A stretch of 64,000 nucleotides of DNA from Trema orientale (GCA_002914845.1 JXTC01000066.1:1015649-1079648), one strand, 5' to 3'. Shown: positions 12,268 to 28,549, numbered from the stretch's first letter. The notes: generated by a model from the sequence alone, not told the origin. Numbers and translations: made by a program.

Positions 12268-14910
12268 TGTCACGACCGAAAATCCAAAGTCGTGACTTTT
12301 AGTAATTTTAAATGAAAATATAATAAAATATTCATTTTACGAAATTCAGAAAAAATCGAGTATTAAATAATTTTGTTTTGGTCCTCAAATCATTATAAAT
12401 TCAACAACTGTTAAAATTCTTAGAAGTTTTAATTACTTAATTAAGAAAAATTACCCATTAAAGTTTGAGAAAGCTTGTAATTAATTCGTTTAGAAACTTA
12501 TAAATAATTCATGGATTTTAATAAAATGAGTTCAATTCAAAACTTTAATCCAAAGTCCAAAATAATTTACAAAAATCATTTGTAGTTTCAAGTTCTCATA
12601 TTAACTATAAAGCTATCCTCATACATCCACTTAGTAGATTTACTAATCTTGGCTAAATAATTGAACAAAAAAAGAAAGACAACAGAGTATGAATACCCAC
12701 CAGGGATTAAGAGTAGAACTGCAAGTATAAGCTATGCAGCTTGTCGACAATCAGGATTACTACCTCAATTAGACAAACACTTGAAAGTGGGAGAAGTAGA
12801 GGGATGAGCATTCACATGCTTAGTAGTATTTCAATTACCTTTTTGAATAGATGCAATTTTTACGAAACTTATATGGTTAATACCTTTTCCAAAATCTATT
12901 TATAGAACAAATTTATAAAACATTGATATCCTGAACAATCTCATATTCAAAATTAAAACTAAATCCATATAATTGTACATATTATTAACTAACCAAGTAT
13001 ACGAGTGAGCTCTCATCCTCCGATAATGGCCCTGTAATACCTCTTTAGTAGAGTTACCCAGCATCCTGACACTACCCGTAGGTGTGTCAGCCAAAAACTT
13101 GGGCATAGGCCTAAGTCTTTTATCTAGTGTTGTAGCAACTCACTAACGTTTTAAACTGCTGTGATGCAATAATGGAACTCAAGTGTGTGATCCTATAGTA
13201 TGTACAGTATGTAACCGTTCCTAATAACTATGCATCGAAGAATCGAATCATGCATTAAAATTCAATTTAGAATTATTCTGGGATTTACTGTAACATGAGC
13301 AGCTCTCCGCTATATTACCTCATAATCACAATTTAAAGAAAATATGTATATGAAATCCACAATCCAATCCCTATACAATTCAATATATTTCCATAACTTT
13401 ATTAAATCATCGCGTGAACCACAAGTATTCATAAATCAATTAAAATACAATTATAAATCCAAAACAGGTATAAAACCAGGTAATTAAACCCTACGTTAAT
13501 ATGATAGCTATACCAAGCCAAGACGCTCGAAGAAACTCTCATTGGTCATTTGGGTATTCAAACGGCTGTTTTAGAATCCGGGTAAGTCCAATTGGAAAAA
13601 TGACTTTTCTACTAGAGCCTCAGACGGAGAAACGGAGGTCACCACTGAATTCAGAGTACTAAAAAATGCTGGGTTAGACATATGATTTGTCAAAAGTAGG
13701 TCCCGGTGTAGGACCGACCCATGGCATACAAAAAGATACTATTTACGAGCCATGAAATTTGTGCCATTTCGAAACATAGCAATATTATATATTAAAACTC
13801 GTTTCTCTACCTTACTAAATCCAAATTTAAAATCAGAATTCAATTTCGAGTGCCTGAGCTTTAAACGGGCTTAAATCCTAGAATTACAAAAATGTCTCTT
13901 TTTAGAATTAATTTGAAAAATGTCCACTTGTACAAAGTATTTAGAAAAATATCATCTTTACTGATTATTTAATAAATATCACTTTTCTAAAATATTTCAC
14001 AAAATATCATTATTATAGAATTATTTAGGAAAATATCACTTTCGAAAATATTTAAAAACATATCAACTTCACTGATTATTTAGAAAAAAATATAATTTTT
14101 GTAATAATTTTTCGGAAAGTACTAGTTTTCTAATCTCAGCATAAGGCCCAAACTGAATAGCAACAGACTTCAGTCCAATACTATGTAGTTTTACAAAAAT
14201 ATCACTTTTCGTTCTAAATTAGAAAATACCACATATTTCAACTCAAAAATTAACATGCTTTCGAATATCTTTTTAACTTCTACTAACTGTAATTATTCAT
14301 AATTTTTTACCTTCTTTTACTTCATATAATCACCTCGGGTAAAATAATTACTTAATGAAAAAAATTATTAAAATATCATTTTTTACGAACTTCGGTAAAA
14401 CGGCCCAAACAGTGAAAATCATACCAGCGGCGAGTTGACGACCAAGACCGGTCGAGAAATAACAGTGACGATGAGACGAGTCCAACCATACCCTTGGTGT
14501 TGCAAAAGGAGTTCTGGTAAAGTTCTAGTGGCCGAAAAACTTCACAGTGGCCAGAAACTTCAAGGTGGCCGATCTCTGTCTTTTGGCGATGAAATCCGGT
14601 AGGACTTGGCTGTATGGCTTCATCGGAGGCTAGGGAAGAGCGCAGGTAAGCGCGTCGATAGCAAGACATAGCAGTGGCTCGACAACGAAGCTAAATAGTG
14701 GCTGCACTCTTTTAAAATTTTAGAGAGAGGGAGAGGGATTTTCCATGGAGAACATGAAGTGTTGGGGATCTTTTATGCAAATTTTAAAAACTTTAGCAAA
14801 TATTAAAATATTCAAGATATTTTATAAAATTAATCCAAAAATTCTAGATTACAGAATTGCCACTCACTCTTAAAATTATTCTTCTACCCTTATTATAACC
14901 GGATTTTACA
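12268..14910 (-). repeat. Right (5') LTR of element B
   Basis: Direct repeat of 5681-8274. On the minus strand it starts TGTAAAATCCGG at 14910 and ends GGTCGTGACA at 12268, next to the primer site. Confidence 0.75.
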
Positions 14911-15162
14911 AGGTAAATCTTAGCCGTCCGATATCGTTTTTCGTGCCGGTCACTAAATATAGTCAATATATATATATATCAATCTTCTCCATTTTTCGAG
15001 TACAATCCAAAAATGTTATCAAAAAAATAGTCCAACAGTCTGATCAAAAAGTCAAACTCAGGCTCAAGCTAACCAAAAGTGGCAACTTTCAAACTGGGCA
15101 AAATAGAGTCATGAGATAGATATCTAGAGATTCCTCTTGACGAGACGAATCCAACGAGCCCA
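14911..15162 (-). repeat. Probable continuation of the older LARD-family LTR
   Basis: TTTTTCGTGCCGGTCACTAA and the following ATAGTCA and TTTTTCGAGTACAATCC blocks resemble the segment of the element D LTR near 34336-34415. They would continue the fragment at 5590-5680 across element B. The match is weak and by eye. Confidence 0.3.
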
Positions 15163-15846
15163 CACTACTACAAAAAAAGGTATTTGCAACATTGATTAAA
15201 TGTTGCTTATTATGTTTAGCAATACTTGTAAAGTGTTGTATTTTCCAATGTTGCTAAAAGTTATGTGAATATGCAGCACTTAAAAAGTATTGCAAAAGAG
15301 TACTTTATGCAATATTTTTATAAGAAATGTTGCATAAAATGATCATTTTTTAAAGACATTATGCAACACTTTTAAAACAAGTGTTGCATATTACCCACCA
15401 TATAGGCGATATTTATATAATAAATGTTGCATGTTGCCTAAAAATTAAACCTAGGGATTTTTTTTTTCTATTCCCAGGATTAGAAATAGAAATTCTTGAA
15501 TTAAAAATTCTATTTACAGGATTATAAAAATAGAAATCCCTGAATTAATTAAATATATTTAAGTAACACATAATAAGTCTAACTATTCATAAAAATTATA
15601 CGTATAAACCTTCACTAAGTATTAATTGATCAAAGTTGTGAAAATTTTAGCAAACAAATTAGTCCGTAAAGTCAGTTACGTATTCTGTCTACTCCTCTTG
15701 CATATCGTTAATTTTGTCCATGGTGTATGTTGGTTTGTTGTAACACTATAAATGTAATAAAATTAAGAAAATTAGTTTTTTTGTAACACTAAAAAAGTAA
15801 TGAAATTAAGAAAATTAGTAATAGTAATAAGAAATATGTAGTAGTT
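15163..15846. mobile_element. Small non-autonomous CACTA-type element
   Basis: Begins CACTACTACAAAAAAAGG, a canonical plant CACTA terminus, and ends TGTAGTAGTT, the inverted terminus with one mismatch in the last base. Subterminal DNA is packed with TGTTGC/GCAACA motifs in both orientations (15186-15435), as expected for transposase-binding repeats. No coding sequence. A 3-bp target duplication is not evident (CCA versus ATA), so the right end is less certain than the left. Confidence 0.55.
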
Positions 15847-16348
15847 ATAAAAAAAAAAAAAAGAACGCAACTTGAAACAGTCTAAAATGACGCCGAAAAA
15901 TCAAAATTCCTGCCCTCGATAACAGCGGTTTTCGATGATTGCACTTTCCAGCCGCTTCTGCAAAGTCGGCAGCGAGCATCCTGGTGGTGTGGGGAGGCCT
16001 CACCGACGGTCGGGTCAACTGGACGGCAGCCCGGCAAGCTTCGGCTCCCTTGGATGATGCCTCGGCCATGAGCGAGCGAGAGAGCAGAGAGAGAGAGAGA
16101 GAGATCAAGCGAGGAAGAGAGAGAGGGGAAAGAAACGAGGAGGCCACATGACCAGTTTTATGAGACTATGTAATTTTTCAAAAATTATACAATGGTCCCC
16201 ACTTCTCAAAACTCTTTCAATTTCATTCTCAAAAATTGCAATTTAGTTCCTGTTTCCAAAGAAATTTTGCAAATAAGCCACTCTCTTATTTAATTTGGAA
16301 ATTGGTAAAATTTCCAATTTATCCCCTTAAAATCAGGGTTTTTACAGC
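15847..16348 (-). repeat. Probable tail of an older LARD-family LTR
   Basis: A GC-rich block (15905-16070), then GA repeats (16076-16100), then AT-rich DNA ending GGTTTTTACA mirrors the order seen at the ends of the LARD LTRs (7800-8274 and 14400-14910). The open stretches here on both strands are incidental to the GC-rich block. Low certainty. Confidence 0.35.
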
Positions 16349-16954
16349 TTTTACCTAAGTTACCCCTCCTATCCATGGTTTTAAACTTGAACTAATAGTG
16401 AACAGAACTCAATAAGTTATAGTTTATAAAACTCAATCAGCTAGTAGACAAAAATCGACCAGCTGAGTAAAAATAGGGTCAAATTTGGAACTTTATAACA
16501 TTAAAGACTGCTATAAAACATATAAGACTAATAATATATTGTGAAGAGTAAAATTTAGCCCAGAAAATGTTACATAGCCTAAATGTCCTGAACAAATTAA
16601 TCATTGACGATCTACACGGTCTTAGTCAAAAGACATTTAGTAATGACAAGAATGTAGTGATTTAGCCTAATTATATCATGTATATTCTAAATTACCTACA
16701 AACCAACTATAAGGAATTCAATTGTTAATAGACAATAATTCACATATGTCATAATTATTTACTTTATTTAGAAAACAAACTAATAATGTCTTACATATGT
16801 CATAATGTTTGTTTTGCACCTCCTAATATATCATGGGTACGTTGTGATCGAATATTTGGAAACTCAACAACAAAAGTGAAAGTGACAGCGAATTTCTCTT
16901 CAGTTTCTCAAACTCAGAATAACAGTGTTTTCTCTTAGGATATCTATTCATTGA
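16349..16954. other. Intergenic / 3' flank of the HCT gene
   Basis: AT-rich with no open frame. A short direct repeat (ACATATGTCATAAT) occurs at about 16742 and 16794. It contains a candidate polyadenylation signal for the HCT gene. Confidence 0.5.
16763..16768 (-). terminator. Candidate polyadenylation signal (AATAAA) for the HCT gene
   Basis: AATAAA on the minus strand, about 190 bases past the stop codon, at a normal 3'-UTR distance. Other A-rich signals could be used instead. Confidence 0.3.
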
Positions 16955-20138
<3,184 letters not shown>

Positions 20139-20168
20139 TTACCCCGGAATCCATTTGGTTACTACTAC

Positions 20169-20176
20169 GATATATA
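20169..20176 (-). promoter_or_regulatory. Candidate TATA box of the HCT gene
   Basis: TATATATC on the minus strand about 100 bases upstream of the start codon, in an otherwise mixed-composition stretch. Spacing fits a plant core promoter with a short 5' UTR. Confidence 0.4.
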
Positions 20177-20229
20177 CCGCCAAACCTAGCACCTCCGAAG
20201 ACCCCTTTGGCTGCTGTTCAATGATTGTA

Positions 20230-20451
20230 TCAATGAAACTGTGAGATAGAAGACTTCTCAAACTTGGGAGAAGTAGTTTTAATCGGTGCCCAGATATCTG
20301 CACCGTTGCTACGAGCAACTCCGAGAGTACATGAAACAGGAACAAGACACAAACCCCTGCTTCTCAAGTTGTATGGCTCAAATTCCTGACAAGAAAAGGA
20401 AAGTTCAATCTCCTTTGTTGTATTCACAGCTGTTAAGTTTTGACTAATCAT
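20230..20451 (-). pseudogene. Relic of a bHLH transcription factor C-terminus
   Basis: A 73-codon open frame contains [15 protein letters not shown] followed by [18 protein letters not shown] plus a GADxW motif near the end is characteristic of the C-terminus of the bHLH68/110/112/123-type group of plant bHLH proteins. No bHLH domain is seen in the 600 bases upstream on this strand, so this looks like a stranded last exon or captured fragment rather than a gene. It lies 160 bases upstream of the HCT start on the same strand, so it overlaps the likely HCT promoter. Identification is from motif memory and should be treated as moderate. Confidence 0.45.
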
Positions 20452-21071
20452 GAATTATTAAATAGTACTTTGGGTCTTGTAAAAGATTGTATGTTTCACC
20501 AAAGAATAATCTCGAGTATAACCTATACTACAGTCCAAAATTAGTATCTGTAAATACGATCCGTTTATCTACTTAGAAACGGTACTTCAGTGGCCAACAT
20601 GATAAGACATGCATGGTTGTAGAACTGTGAAAGCCACATTGAAGGCTTGTGGATAATATACAAGCCACGTTGATAGTGTTTGGACGATCAGAAGCCGAGC
20701 CCACATCTATTTAACGTTGTCTTTTGTTGTAGGTATCAGCTTTACTCAATGAGAAAAATTTTCCTCCTCTTTTTTTTTTTTTTAATTTCCTTTCTTCTAG
20801 AAAATCCGGGTTTGAAAGTATGTGGAGAAATTTTTATACTTTTGTTTTCTTATTTATTTATTCTTATAAGGATATGATATTTGAACCTTAAATCTCAATG
20901 ATTAACAATCAAACTTAACTTACGACCCCTTTTATACTTCTAATTTATTAACGTCATTATATTTTCATTTTTCAAACTTCTGTATAGTGTCGTATGTGCC
21001 ATTTATTTTATTTTTAAGAATAATATTTCACAATTTCGGTTTCTTTGGCTATGTTTTAGCATGTTGAACAA
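20452..21071. other. Intergenic DNA
   Basis: AT-rich, with poly-T near 20769-20784. No coding exon, repeat pair or RNA gene recognised. Confidence 0.4.
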
Positions 21072-22344
21072 TGTTGATTATAAAAACCCAGTTTTAAAAA
21101 GGCATCTTGGTCATTTTAACGCATTTTGGAATAAATAATAATGTATTTGACCAAATTCAAATTGGGTATGACTGAAAAAGTTTTATAAAAGTGAGGGTTG
21201 TTTCGCAATTTTCAAAGGACTAAATTGAAAGAAATTAGAAAAAGTATGATGAAAGTGAAATTTTTAAACCTTGATAATGCCCATTACTACCTGGACATGT
21301 GGCCACTCAATTTTTCCCCTCAGCTCACCCTCTCCTTCGACTCTCTCAGCTCACTCTNCAGGGAGGATCGACGCCCCTCGAAACATGGCCAGCCATTGTA
21401 GCAGCTCCGTCAGAGCTCTAATTCGCTGCCAATGAGAGAAACAGCCGCAAGAGAGATTCCAGCCATCTCAAGCCACGAAACAACTTGCATCTGATTCCTC
21501 TCAATACGAGGAATATCCTAGTATATACATATATATATCTCTACTCGAAATTGCCTGGATTAAATTTTGCCATTTTTTATCATTTAAAGCTTTTTTAGTT
21601 TTGTGTATTGATTTTTCAATCCGACCATTAGATTGTATAATAAATCTCGTATTTGTAATGTACTCGTGAAATGGAGAAGTTTGATATATATATATATATT
21701 GACTATGTTTGATGATGGGCATGAAAAACGAAATCAGACGACTCCGATTTCGTCTCCTTTTGTACGCCATGGGTCGGGTTTCAGCCTAACCCTGAATTAG
21801 ACAAGTTATATGTCTAATCTAGCTAATTTGGGTACTAGGAATTCAATGGTGAGGTCTGTTCCTTAATTTGAGACTCCGTTAGGAAAGCAATATTTCAAAG
21901 CAAGTAGTCGAAGGTCCAAAAACGACCCTTGACCCTCCGAACGATGACCCTTGACCCTCCGAACGACTGCTAAACGACACCGAACGTGCTCTTTGGAGTT
22001 GTATCGCTACTTCATTGAGATAGGGGATTCAGTTTCCTATTTTCTATACTTTTTTGCATAAAGACTTGAATATATGATATATTGTGAAGAATGTGGATTT
22101 CAATGGTTTTAGATAATTATATGAACTTTCTGGTAGATATGAATTGAGTATAGACTGTTACGGTGTGTTGGTGGATGCTGCTCATGTAGGTCTAAATATT
22201 GGAATGGTTTAGATGAAAACTCAAATATATGGTATATTGTGAATTTTGTATTTATAATAGATTTTGTTGAATATATGAACTGCCTGGTAAAATTGAGATG
22301 ATTATGGATTATGTTGAGTCACTTATAGATGCTTTCTATGTAGG

Positions 22345-23879
22345 TGTCTACGCTCAAAATATACTAGCAGCTATCGCAGTATAGATTAAGGTGTCGATCC
22401 CACAGAGAAGTAAATCAACAATAAAAGGTAACGAAAAATAGAAAGAAAAATTGAAAATAAAAATAAACTGAGCAATAAATTAAAATAATCACAAAATAAT
22501 AAATGAAAATACCAATATGAGAAAACGAGGCTTCAAGATTCACTTAATTGTTCGTCTAACTGTTACCAGCTTTGATTCCTTTTTATCACTCAATTATATG
22601 TTTCACATCCCAAACACATAACCGGAAAATATAACAATTAAGAACAAATATTAATCTAAAGTATTCAATATGAAAAATTCTTCCAATTAAAACCAAAATA
22701 ATCTATCTTATTAGTTATCTAAGATCGACAATATATCACAGAGACAATACTGCAGTAAAAGATCAACTAATAAAATAAATATAATTATAATCTAGTTTAA
22801 ATCACCACATAAAGAAAGCATGACTGAATTTATATGAGAAACTAGAAAATAATATATTGAAAATAAAAATATTGAAGAATTTAACAAACCAAATTTATAA
22901 GCATTGAAGCACTCCCAAGAATCAAAGCTGGAAAACAGAAAAACTACACAACTAAGATCATCTCTCTAGCCTCTCTAAAAACTAGCCTGACATCGAACTC
23001 ATCTCACACTCTCTCTCTAGAAAAAGTAGAGTTTTCTCTCTCAAAATTGGTGTGTATTTTTCTCTCTCACATTCAGGGTATTTATAGCTGAGGTTGGAGT
23101 GTTGTGCAAGTTCCCACGTCTCTAATGGTGGCTTCTGATTGGTCATGTGATGTGTCAATTACTCACACTTTCCTCTTTCCCTTTCTCTCTCTTCCCCTTT
23201 ATTATTCACGTTTTCTGGGCTGTGGGGAGTAATCCGGTGCGGCCGAAAGTCATAAGCTCGGCACGAAACTCGCGTGTAATTGGCTGACAAAACGGTCAAA
23301 GTCAGCGGGCTGAAGTGGCGCTTCTTGACTGGCTGAAGAAACCGGTTGCACGGGAGCGCGAAGCACCGGATACGGCACGCTGAGCAGCTGCAGCAGACGC
23401 GGGGCCCAGCTGTCCCCTAGCTCCAGATGCGCCCGTCCTCGCGCGTGGTGTGCACTCGCCTGTCTGGTGGTTGGATGATTGAAACGGACGGCTGAGATTA
23501 TGCTTGGAATCCACTCCCACTCGCGCGCGTTTTTGGCTCTGTTTATCCGATTTTTTTTCTTTTTCTTTAATCTTTTTTTTTCTTTTCTTTTTCATTTAAC
23601 CTAAATCAATAAAATTAAAACAAAATCAAATAAAATAAATAAACAACAAATCATAATCAAAATTAAATAAATTCCGAATTAAATAAACTAAATTATCTAA
23701 ACTAAACTAAATTAAATTAAATTAAATACCTAAAATCTAATAAAAATTAAATAAAATTATATCTAAATACTAAAAATCAAATTAACTATAAATAACCTAA
23801 ATTAAACTAAAAATCACTAAAAACACACAAAATATTTAAGAAAAAGAACATAAATAACTCTATTTTCATAGAGTTATCA
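22345..23879 (-). repeat. Left (3') LTR of element C
   Basis: 1,535 bases, differing from the right LTR by only scattered single bases and one- or two-base indels. It has a GC-rich block (23280-23480) and a long A/T low-complexity tail. Open stretches such as 23302-23595 are LTR noise. Confidence 0.85.
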
Positions 23880-25460
23880 CACCCCCAAACTTAAACTTTG
23901 CTAGTCCCTAGCAAAAGAAAAACCTAAAAGAAAAATCTAAACACCTAAACACAACTCAGTTCAATTCTCAAAAATTTTGCCTCAAAAATTTCACATAATA
24001 AAAAAAACTCAAAGAAAAACTACGAACACTGCAAATAGTCTAGAATTTCAATTCAAATGCCAATTTAACCTCACTTAAAATTCTTGAGTGTGTGTGTGAA
24101 CAATAACATTTAATCATTTGCAACCCAGATCAATTTATGAATCAAGTGACATATATACAATCTCTAGATGATAAATAAACTTCATAAGCCTGTTTTTCAT
24201 ATCACTCTCCACTAATGTAGACTAATACTGCACCAAAGATCATTAGGACTTATTTAAGCTTGTAACGTATGGCTAGGGTAAAGGTAGGATAATAGTCATA
24301 TTTATAGCTCAAATTACCTAAAGCACATAGCTTATTCTCAGATCTTTATGAAACTTCACCTCAAACACTGTATTAATACAACCCCCAAACTTATTTTCCA
24401 CTTCCTTATGCACTTCACTTTTCTTTTCAATCAAACTCCTCTTATTTTTTTTTTATTTTTTTTTTGAAGTACTATACCCCCAAACTTATGATTTTTATCA
24501 TTTTTTTTCTTTATACAAGGGTATAATATTTTTTTTTCTTTTTCAGCCTCAAAAAGATAATTCAAAACTCCACCCTTCCCCCCCATAATATCACATACTG
24601 AAAATATGCTCAATAAAGATCACATGTGCTATAAGGCAAAAGGTAAGATATAGGAAATCATTATAAGCTTTAGGCCAAAAATATAGGTAACAAAGAAAAG
24701 GATAAAATTAAGCTCAAAAGGGGTAAACTAAGGATAATTAAGTGTCAAAGGTAGGCTTGAAAGGCTCAAACGATCCAAAAATAGCCTAAATCATATCTCT
24801 AATACAGCTTAGTCTAGGATTTCGCCTCAAATGATAATCAAACAGGTTCTAGAGTTTATTGATGAGATTTCAAAAAAATTCACTTAATCACATAAACTTT
24901 CTCTAAGCAAACAAAACAATTAAAATGAAACTGAGTGCTCAAAAATATTCAAGAATCACAAGCAAAATCAAACTAACATAAGAATCAAGCACACAGACAA
25001 AAACAATATTCATCATTTTCCTAAGAGTTTTAATCAGTAAAACCAAATCTTATCATCAGCATTTGATCATCAAACTGAGTCATAAAAAAAAAATTACTTA
25101 TTTTTTTCATTTTTTTTTCAATTTTTTTTTCGGAAAAATTTTGTACATGCATGAAAAATATATGCGTTAAAAATGTGCATGCATATGCCACTACCCCCAA
25201 CCTAAATTAGACAGTGTCCTCACTGTCAAAAAATATAGAAAAGAAAAGAAAAGAGCAAAGAATAGAGCACACCTGAGTAATAGAGAGTCCATATGAAGTA
25301 TAGGCTTTCTAACGAATAGGCTAGAGAAGAGGATGAAAACAAACTAAAGAAAATAAAAATAAATAACCTAAAAATATATATATATATATATAGTACAGAA
25401 AGATAAAACCTGATCAATCATGGTAGACAGGAGCCACCAAAGTGATCTCCTCAGGTTGGT
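23880..25460 (-). other. Non-coding 3' interior and polypurine tract of element C
   Basis: The minus strand reads AAGTTTGGGGGTG directly before the LTR start TGATAACTC: the polypurine tract. The same purine word recurs at about 24378-24392 and 24476-24490. AT-rich, with long homopolymer runs and no conserved domain. In a full Athila element pol would lie in this region. Confidence 0.65.
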
Positions 25461-28025
25461 CTACCCTCTCCACAAAATTCTTCTACCGTTGTCAAACACA
25501 TGTCTAGGCCCCTCAGATTGTGGAGCTGAGTTGTCTCTCCAAGTTTTCACAGCAAACGGTTTCGGCTTATCTCTTTCAGGAGGCAACTTCTCAAAGTGTG
25601 GCTGAAAGAATTTCTTTTGCTTATCCTTTATCTTAAAATCAGCAGAAACGTTAACATTATCAGGATAAAACAAATTTTCACTCTCCACATCACGAAAGAT
25701 ATGACTCAAAGGATCAAACTTGTAGCTCTTGTCAATCTCCTCTGTCACTAACGTATCTATCACATCAGTATGATAACACTCATCATCATCTTGTGGTTGC
25801 GTTCCAATATGGAAAATATTTACCTCCAAAGTCATATTCCCAAATGATAACTTCATTAGACCATTCCTACAATTAATGAGGGCATTTGCTGTAGCAAGGA
25901 AAGTTCTTCCTAAAATTAGCGGGATCTTGGACTCTATATCAACTACAGATTGAGTATCTACGATTAGAAAATCAACAGGATAGTAGAATTTATCAATTTG
26001 CAGTAAAACATCTTCTACTATCCCTCTCGGTCTCCGCACAGAACGATCGGCAAGCTGAAGTACCACAGATGTGGGCTTGATTTCTCTAAGGCCTAGTCGC
26101 AAGTATACAGAATATGGCATGAGATTTACACTTGCTCCTAGGTCTAAAAGTGCTTGGCCGAACTCGTGTGTCCCTATGTGGCAGGTGATAGTGGGACAAC
26201 CTGGATCCTTGTATTTGGGCGGTGTTTTCTGCTCAATTACCGCACTTACCTGCTCGGTCAAGAATGCAGTCTTCTTGACGTGGTGCCTCTTTTTTATGGT
26301 GCACAGATCTTTGATCACCTTAGCATATGATGGTACCTGCTTGATCACATGTAACAAAGGCAGATTAATTGTAACTTGCTTAAGGTTTTCGAGGATCTCA
26401 TCTTGATTTTTCGGTATTTTTCCTGTTTTTAGAGCTTGAGGAAAAGGCACTTTAACTGGAAATTTCTTTTCAGCTTCTTGTGGAGGGGCATCTTGAGTAC
26501 TATCCAGAGTGGTTGTGTCCCTTGGTCGAGTTGGACCATCTAAAGTCTTACCACTTCGAGTAGTAATGGAATTGACCTCTTTAATATTTTGCGTATCAGT
26601 GCCAGAGGTTTGTGCCAAGTGTTGCCCCTTTGGATTGGACTAAGGTTGGGCAGGAAATCTTCCACGCTCTTGTACAGTAAGAGCGCTAGTCAGCTTAGTT
26701 ATCTGACTCTTAATCTCTTTATTCTCTTCCACCACCTGTGTAAGTACAGACTCAAACTTTTGATTAGTTTTATTCTGTGCCTCCATAAATACCTGAAGTG
26801 TTTCCTCTAAAGGATTTCTATTGGGTCGTGCATTGTATTGAGGTGCAGAGTAATTCCTAGGTGGTGGTACCTTAGTGTTCCAATTATTAGTACTAGATGA
26901 TGCAAGCTAGTTTTGGTCAGATCTCTAGCTAAAGTTTGGGTGGTTTCTCCAACCAGGATTGTATGTGTCAGAATATGGTGAGAAAGGTTTTCTAAACATT
27001 CCTAAGGAGTTACATTGTTCTTCATAAACCGCTCTCATCTCACTGTAAGTTGGGCAATCCTGAGCTAAGTGTTCCACTCCCCCACAGACAAAACATGCAG
27101 CTTGAGATTCCACCCTAGCAACCGTATGTGTGACTCTACTATCTCTAGTTTTCAAAGCCTCTAATTCTCTAGTCGCAGCTTCGAGTTGGGCTTTAAGGCT
27201 ATCTTTATCCCTAAGATGGTAGATTCCGGTTGGTCGTGACCTATTAGTGCTATCAGTAGTACTAGGTCCAGTCCATGTGTGGGCTTTCTCAACTAACTCA
27301 TTCAGGTAGTCTATGCCTTCATCTGGGTCTTTCTGTAGGAATTCTCCATTACACATCATCTCTATAAATTGGCGCTCCCTAATGGTTAATCCCTCATAGA
27401 AATAGCTAACAAGACGCCAATTTTCGTACCCATGATGTGGGCACATGTTCAGTAACTCTTTGAATCTCTCCCAGGCTTAATATAAAGTTTCACTATCTTT
27501 TTAGGAAAAGGTTGAGATCTGTCTTTTAAGGCTGCTGGTCTTATGGTGCGGGAAGTATTTGTTAAAGAAAGCTCGGGTCATTTCCGTCCATGTACCTATG
27601 GATCTCGGTCTCAAAGAGTATAGCCAACTCTTCGCTTTATCTTTCAAGGAGAATGGGAAAAATTTTAACCTAACAGCATCTACTGCATTGGGTTGGCTAC
27701 GGAAAGTGACCACTACCTCTTCAAATTTCTTAATATGCAAATATGGATTTTCACTATCTAGGCCATGGAAGTTAGGTAAAAGTTGGATCATGCCAGGTTT
27801 AAAATCCATTTGCGATGTATTTTGTGGAAAAATGATACGTGAAGGTGTGGCTGTGCGGGTTGGGTGTAGGTAATTATTTAAAGTCCTAGCAGCGTTATTC
27901 TCAATTTGATTCATGTTGGCTGGTAAAGGTGTTTCTGACATATCTGTCCCTGACCAAGAGGATGAATCTTCTTCAAAATCGAGTCGTCTACTAAGTCTTC
28001 CTGTTTCGTCTCTATGCCAAGACAT
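25461..28025 (-). pseudogene. gag-protease polyprotein of element C, broken by stops
   Basis: One reading frame of 855 codons starts at ATG 28025 and closes at 25461, with in-frame stops at 27501, 27477, 26925, 26907 and 26640 and no frameshift. The N-terminal part is a retrotransposon gag capsid (IQLLPNFHGL, then LKFFPFSLKDKAKSWLYSL, then FFNKYFP), of Athila type. A CCHC zinc knuckle follows (CFVCGGVEHLAQDCP, near 27070-27110). The last open part (25461-26618) holds an aspartic protease: DLGASVNLMPYSVY near 26120-26160, and LILGRTFL near 25910. The missing protein would package element RNA and mature the polyprotein. The stops make this copy unable to supply it. Confidence 0.85.
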
Positions 28026-28549
28026 GCACCCAAGTTTTTTTTTTTTTTAAGAAAGGAAATTTGTGAAGTAAACGCAAAAAGTATAGACTAAGAATGTTCA
28101 CAGATCGATTGGAAAGGGTGCAAAAGGTCCCACTTAAAATCCAACTTTTCTAGACAGAACTCCCCGAGGTTCCCAGGTGAGTTGGAGGGGTCACGGTTGC
28201 AGTCCTTATTATTCTGTAACCAATCTTTCTTAGGTAATGCCTTTGTGACAGAACAATCCCAGTTTCTACCGATTACGCAAACAACACAAAATTTTTTTTT
28301 TTTAAAGAAGGAAAAAAAATTAAAATTAAAAAAAAATAAGGAAAACAAATAGCTAATTAAAGACCTAAAGTCTAAAAAAAATTAATAAACCTAATTAATA
28401 AAAATAAAAACTAAACTAAAAAAAAAGAAAACAAAATTTAAAAATAAAAGAAACTAAATCTAAACTAAAATATATATATATATATATTTTACGAAAATCT
28501 AAAAGAAAAAGAATGAAAGAATTGTGTACCTTTTTCGTTGATTTGGCTT
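28026..28549 (-). other. Leader between primer site and gag of element C
   Basis: A/T-rich untranslated leader, including an (AT)n run at 28471-28487. No coding content. Confidence 0.6.

Larger units (their letters stand above)
5681..14910 (-). mobile_element. LARD-type non-autonomous LTR retrotransposon (element B)
   Basis: Two long direct repeats (5681-8274 and 12268-14910) flank 4.0 kb of DNA without coding capacity. The tRNA-iMet-type primer site beside the right LTR and the purine tract beside the left LTR put the element on the minus strand. LTRs begin TGTAAAAT and end GTGACA when read in that direction. With LTRs of 2.6 kb and no gag or pol, it fits the Large Retrotransposon Derivative class; the iMet-type primer site is compatible with a Ty3/gypsy parent. 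Flanking 5-mers (AGACA and AGGTA) match at only three positions, so the target duplication has decayed or been lost. Confidence 0.75.

Noticed and set aside
15845..16147. 100-codon minus-strand frame, signal-peptide-like and serine/leucine-rich
   Set aside because: Produced by GA/CT repeats and a GC-rich LTR-like block; no family match.
23302..23595. 97-codon minus-strand frame, also at 29386-29741
   Set aside because: GC-rich block plus poly-A inside the two LTRs of element C. Present in both LTRs only because they are near-identical.
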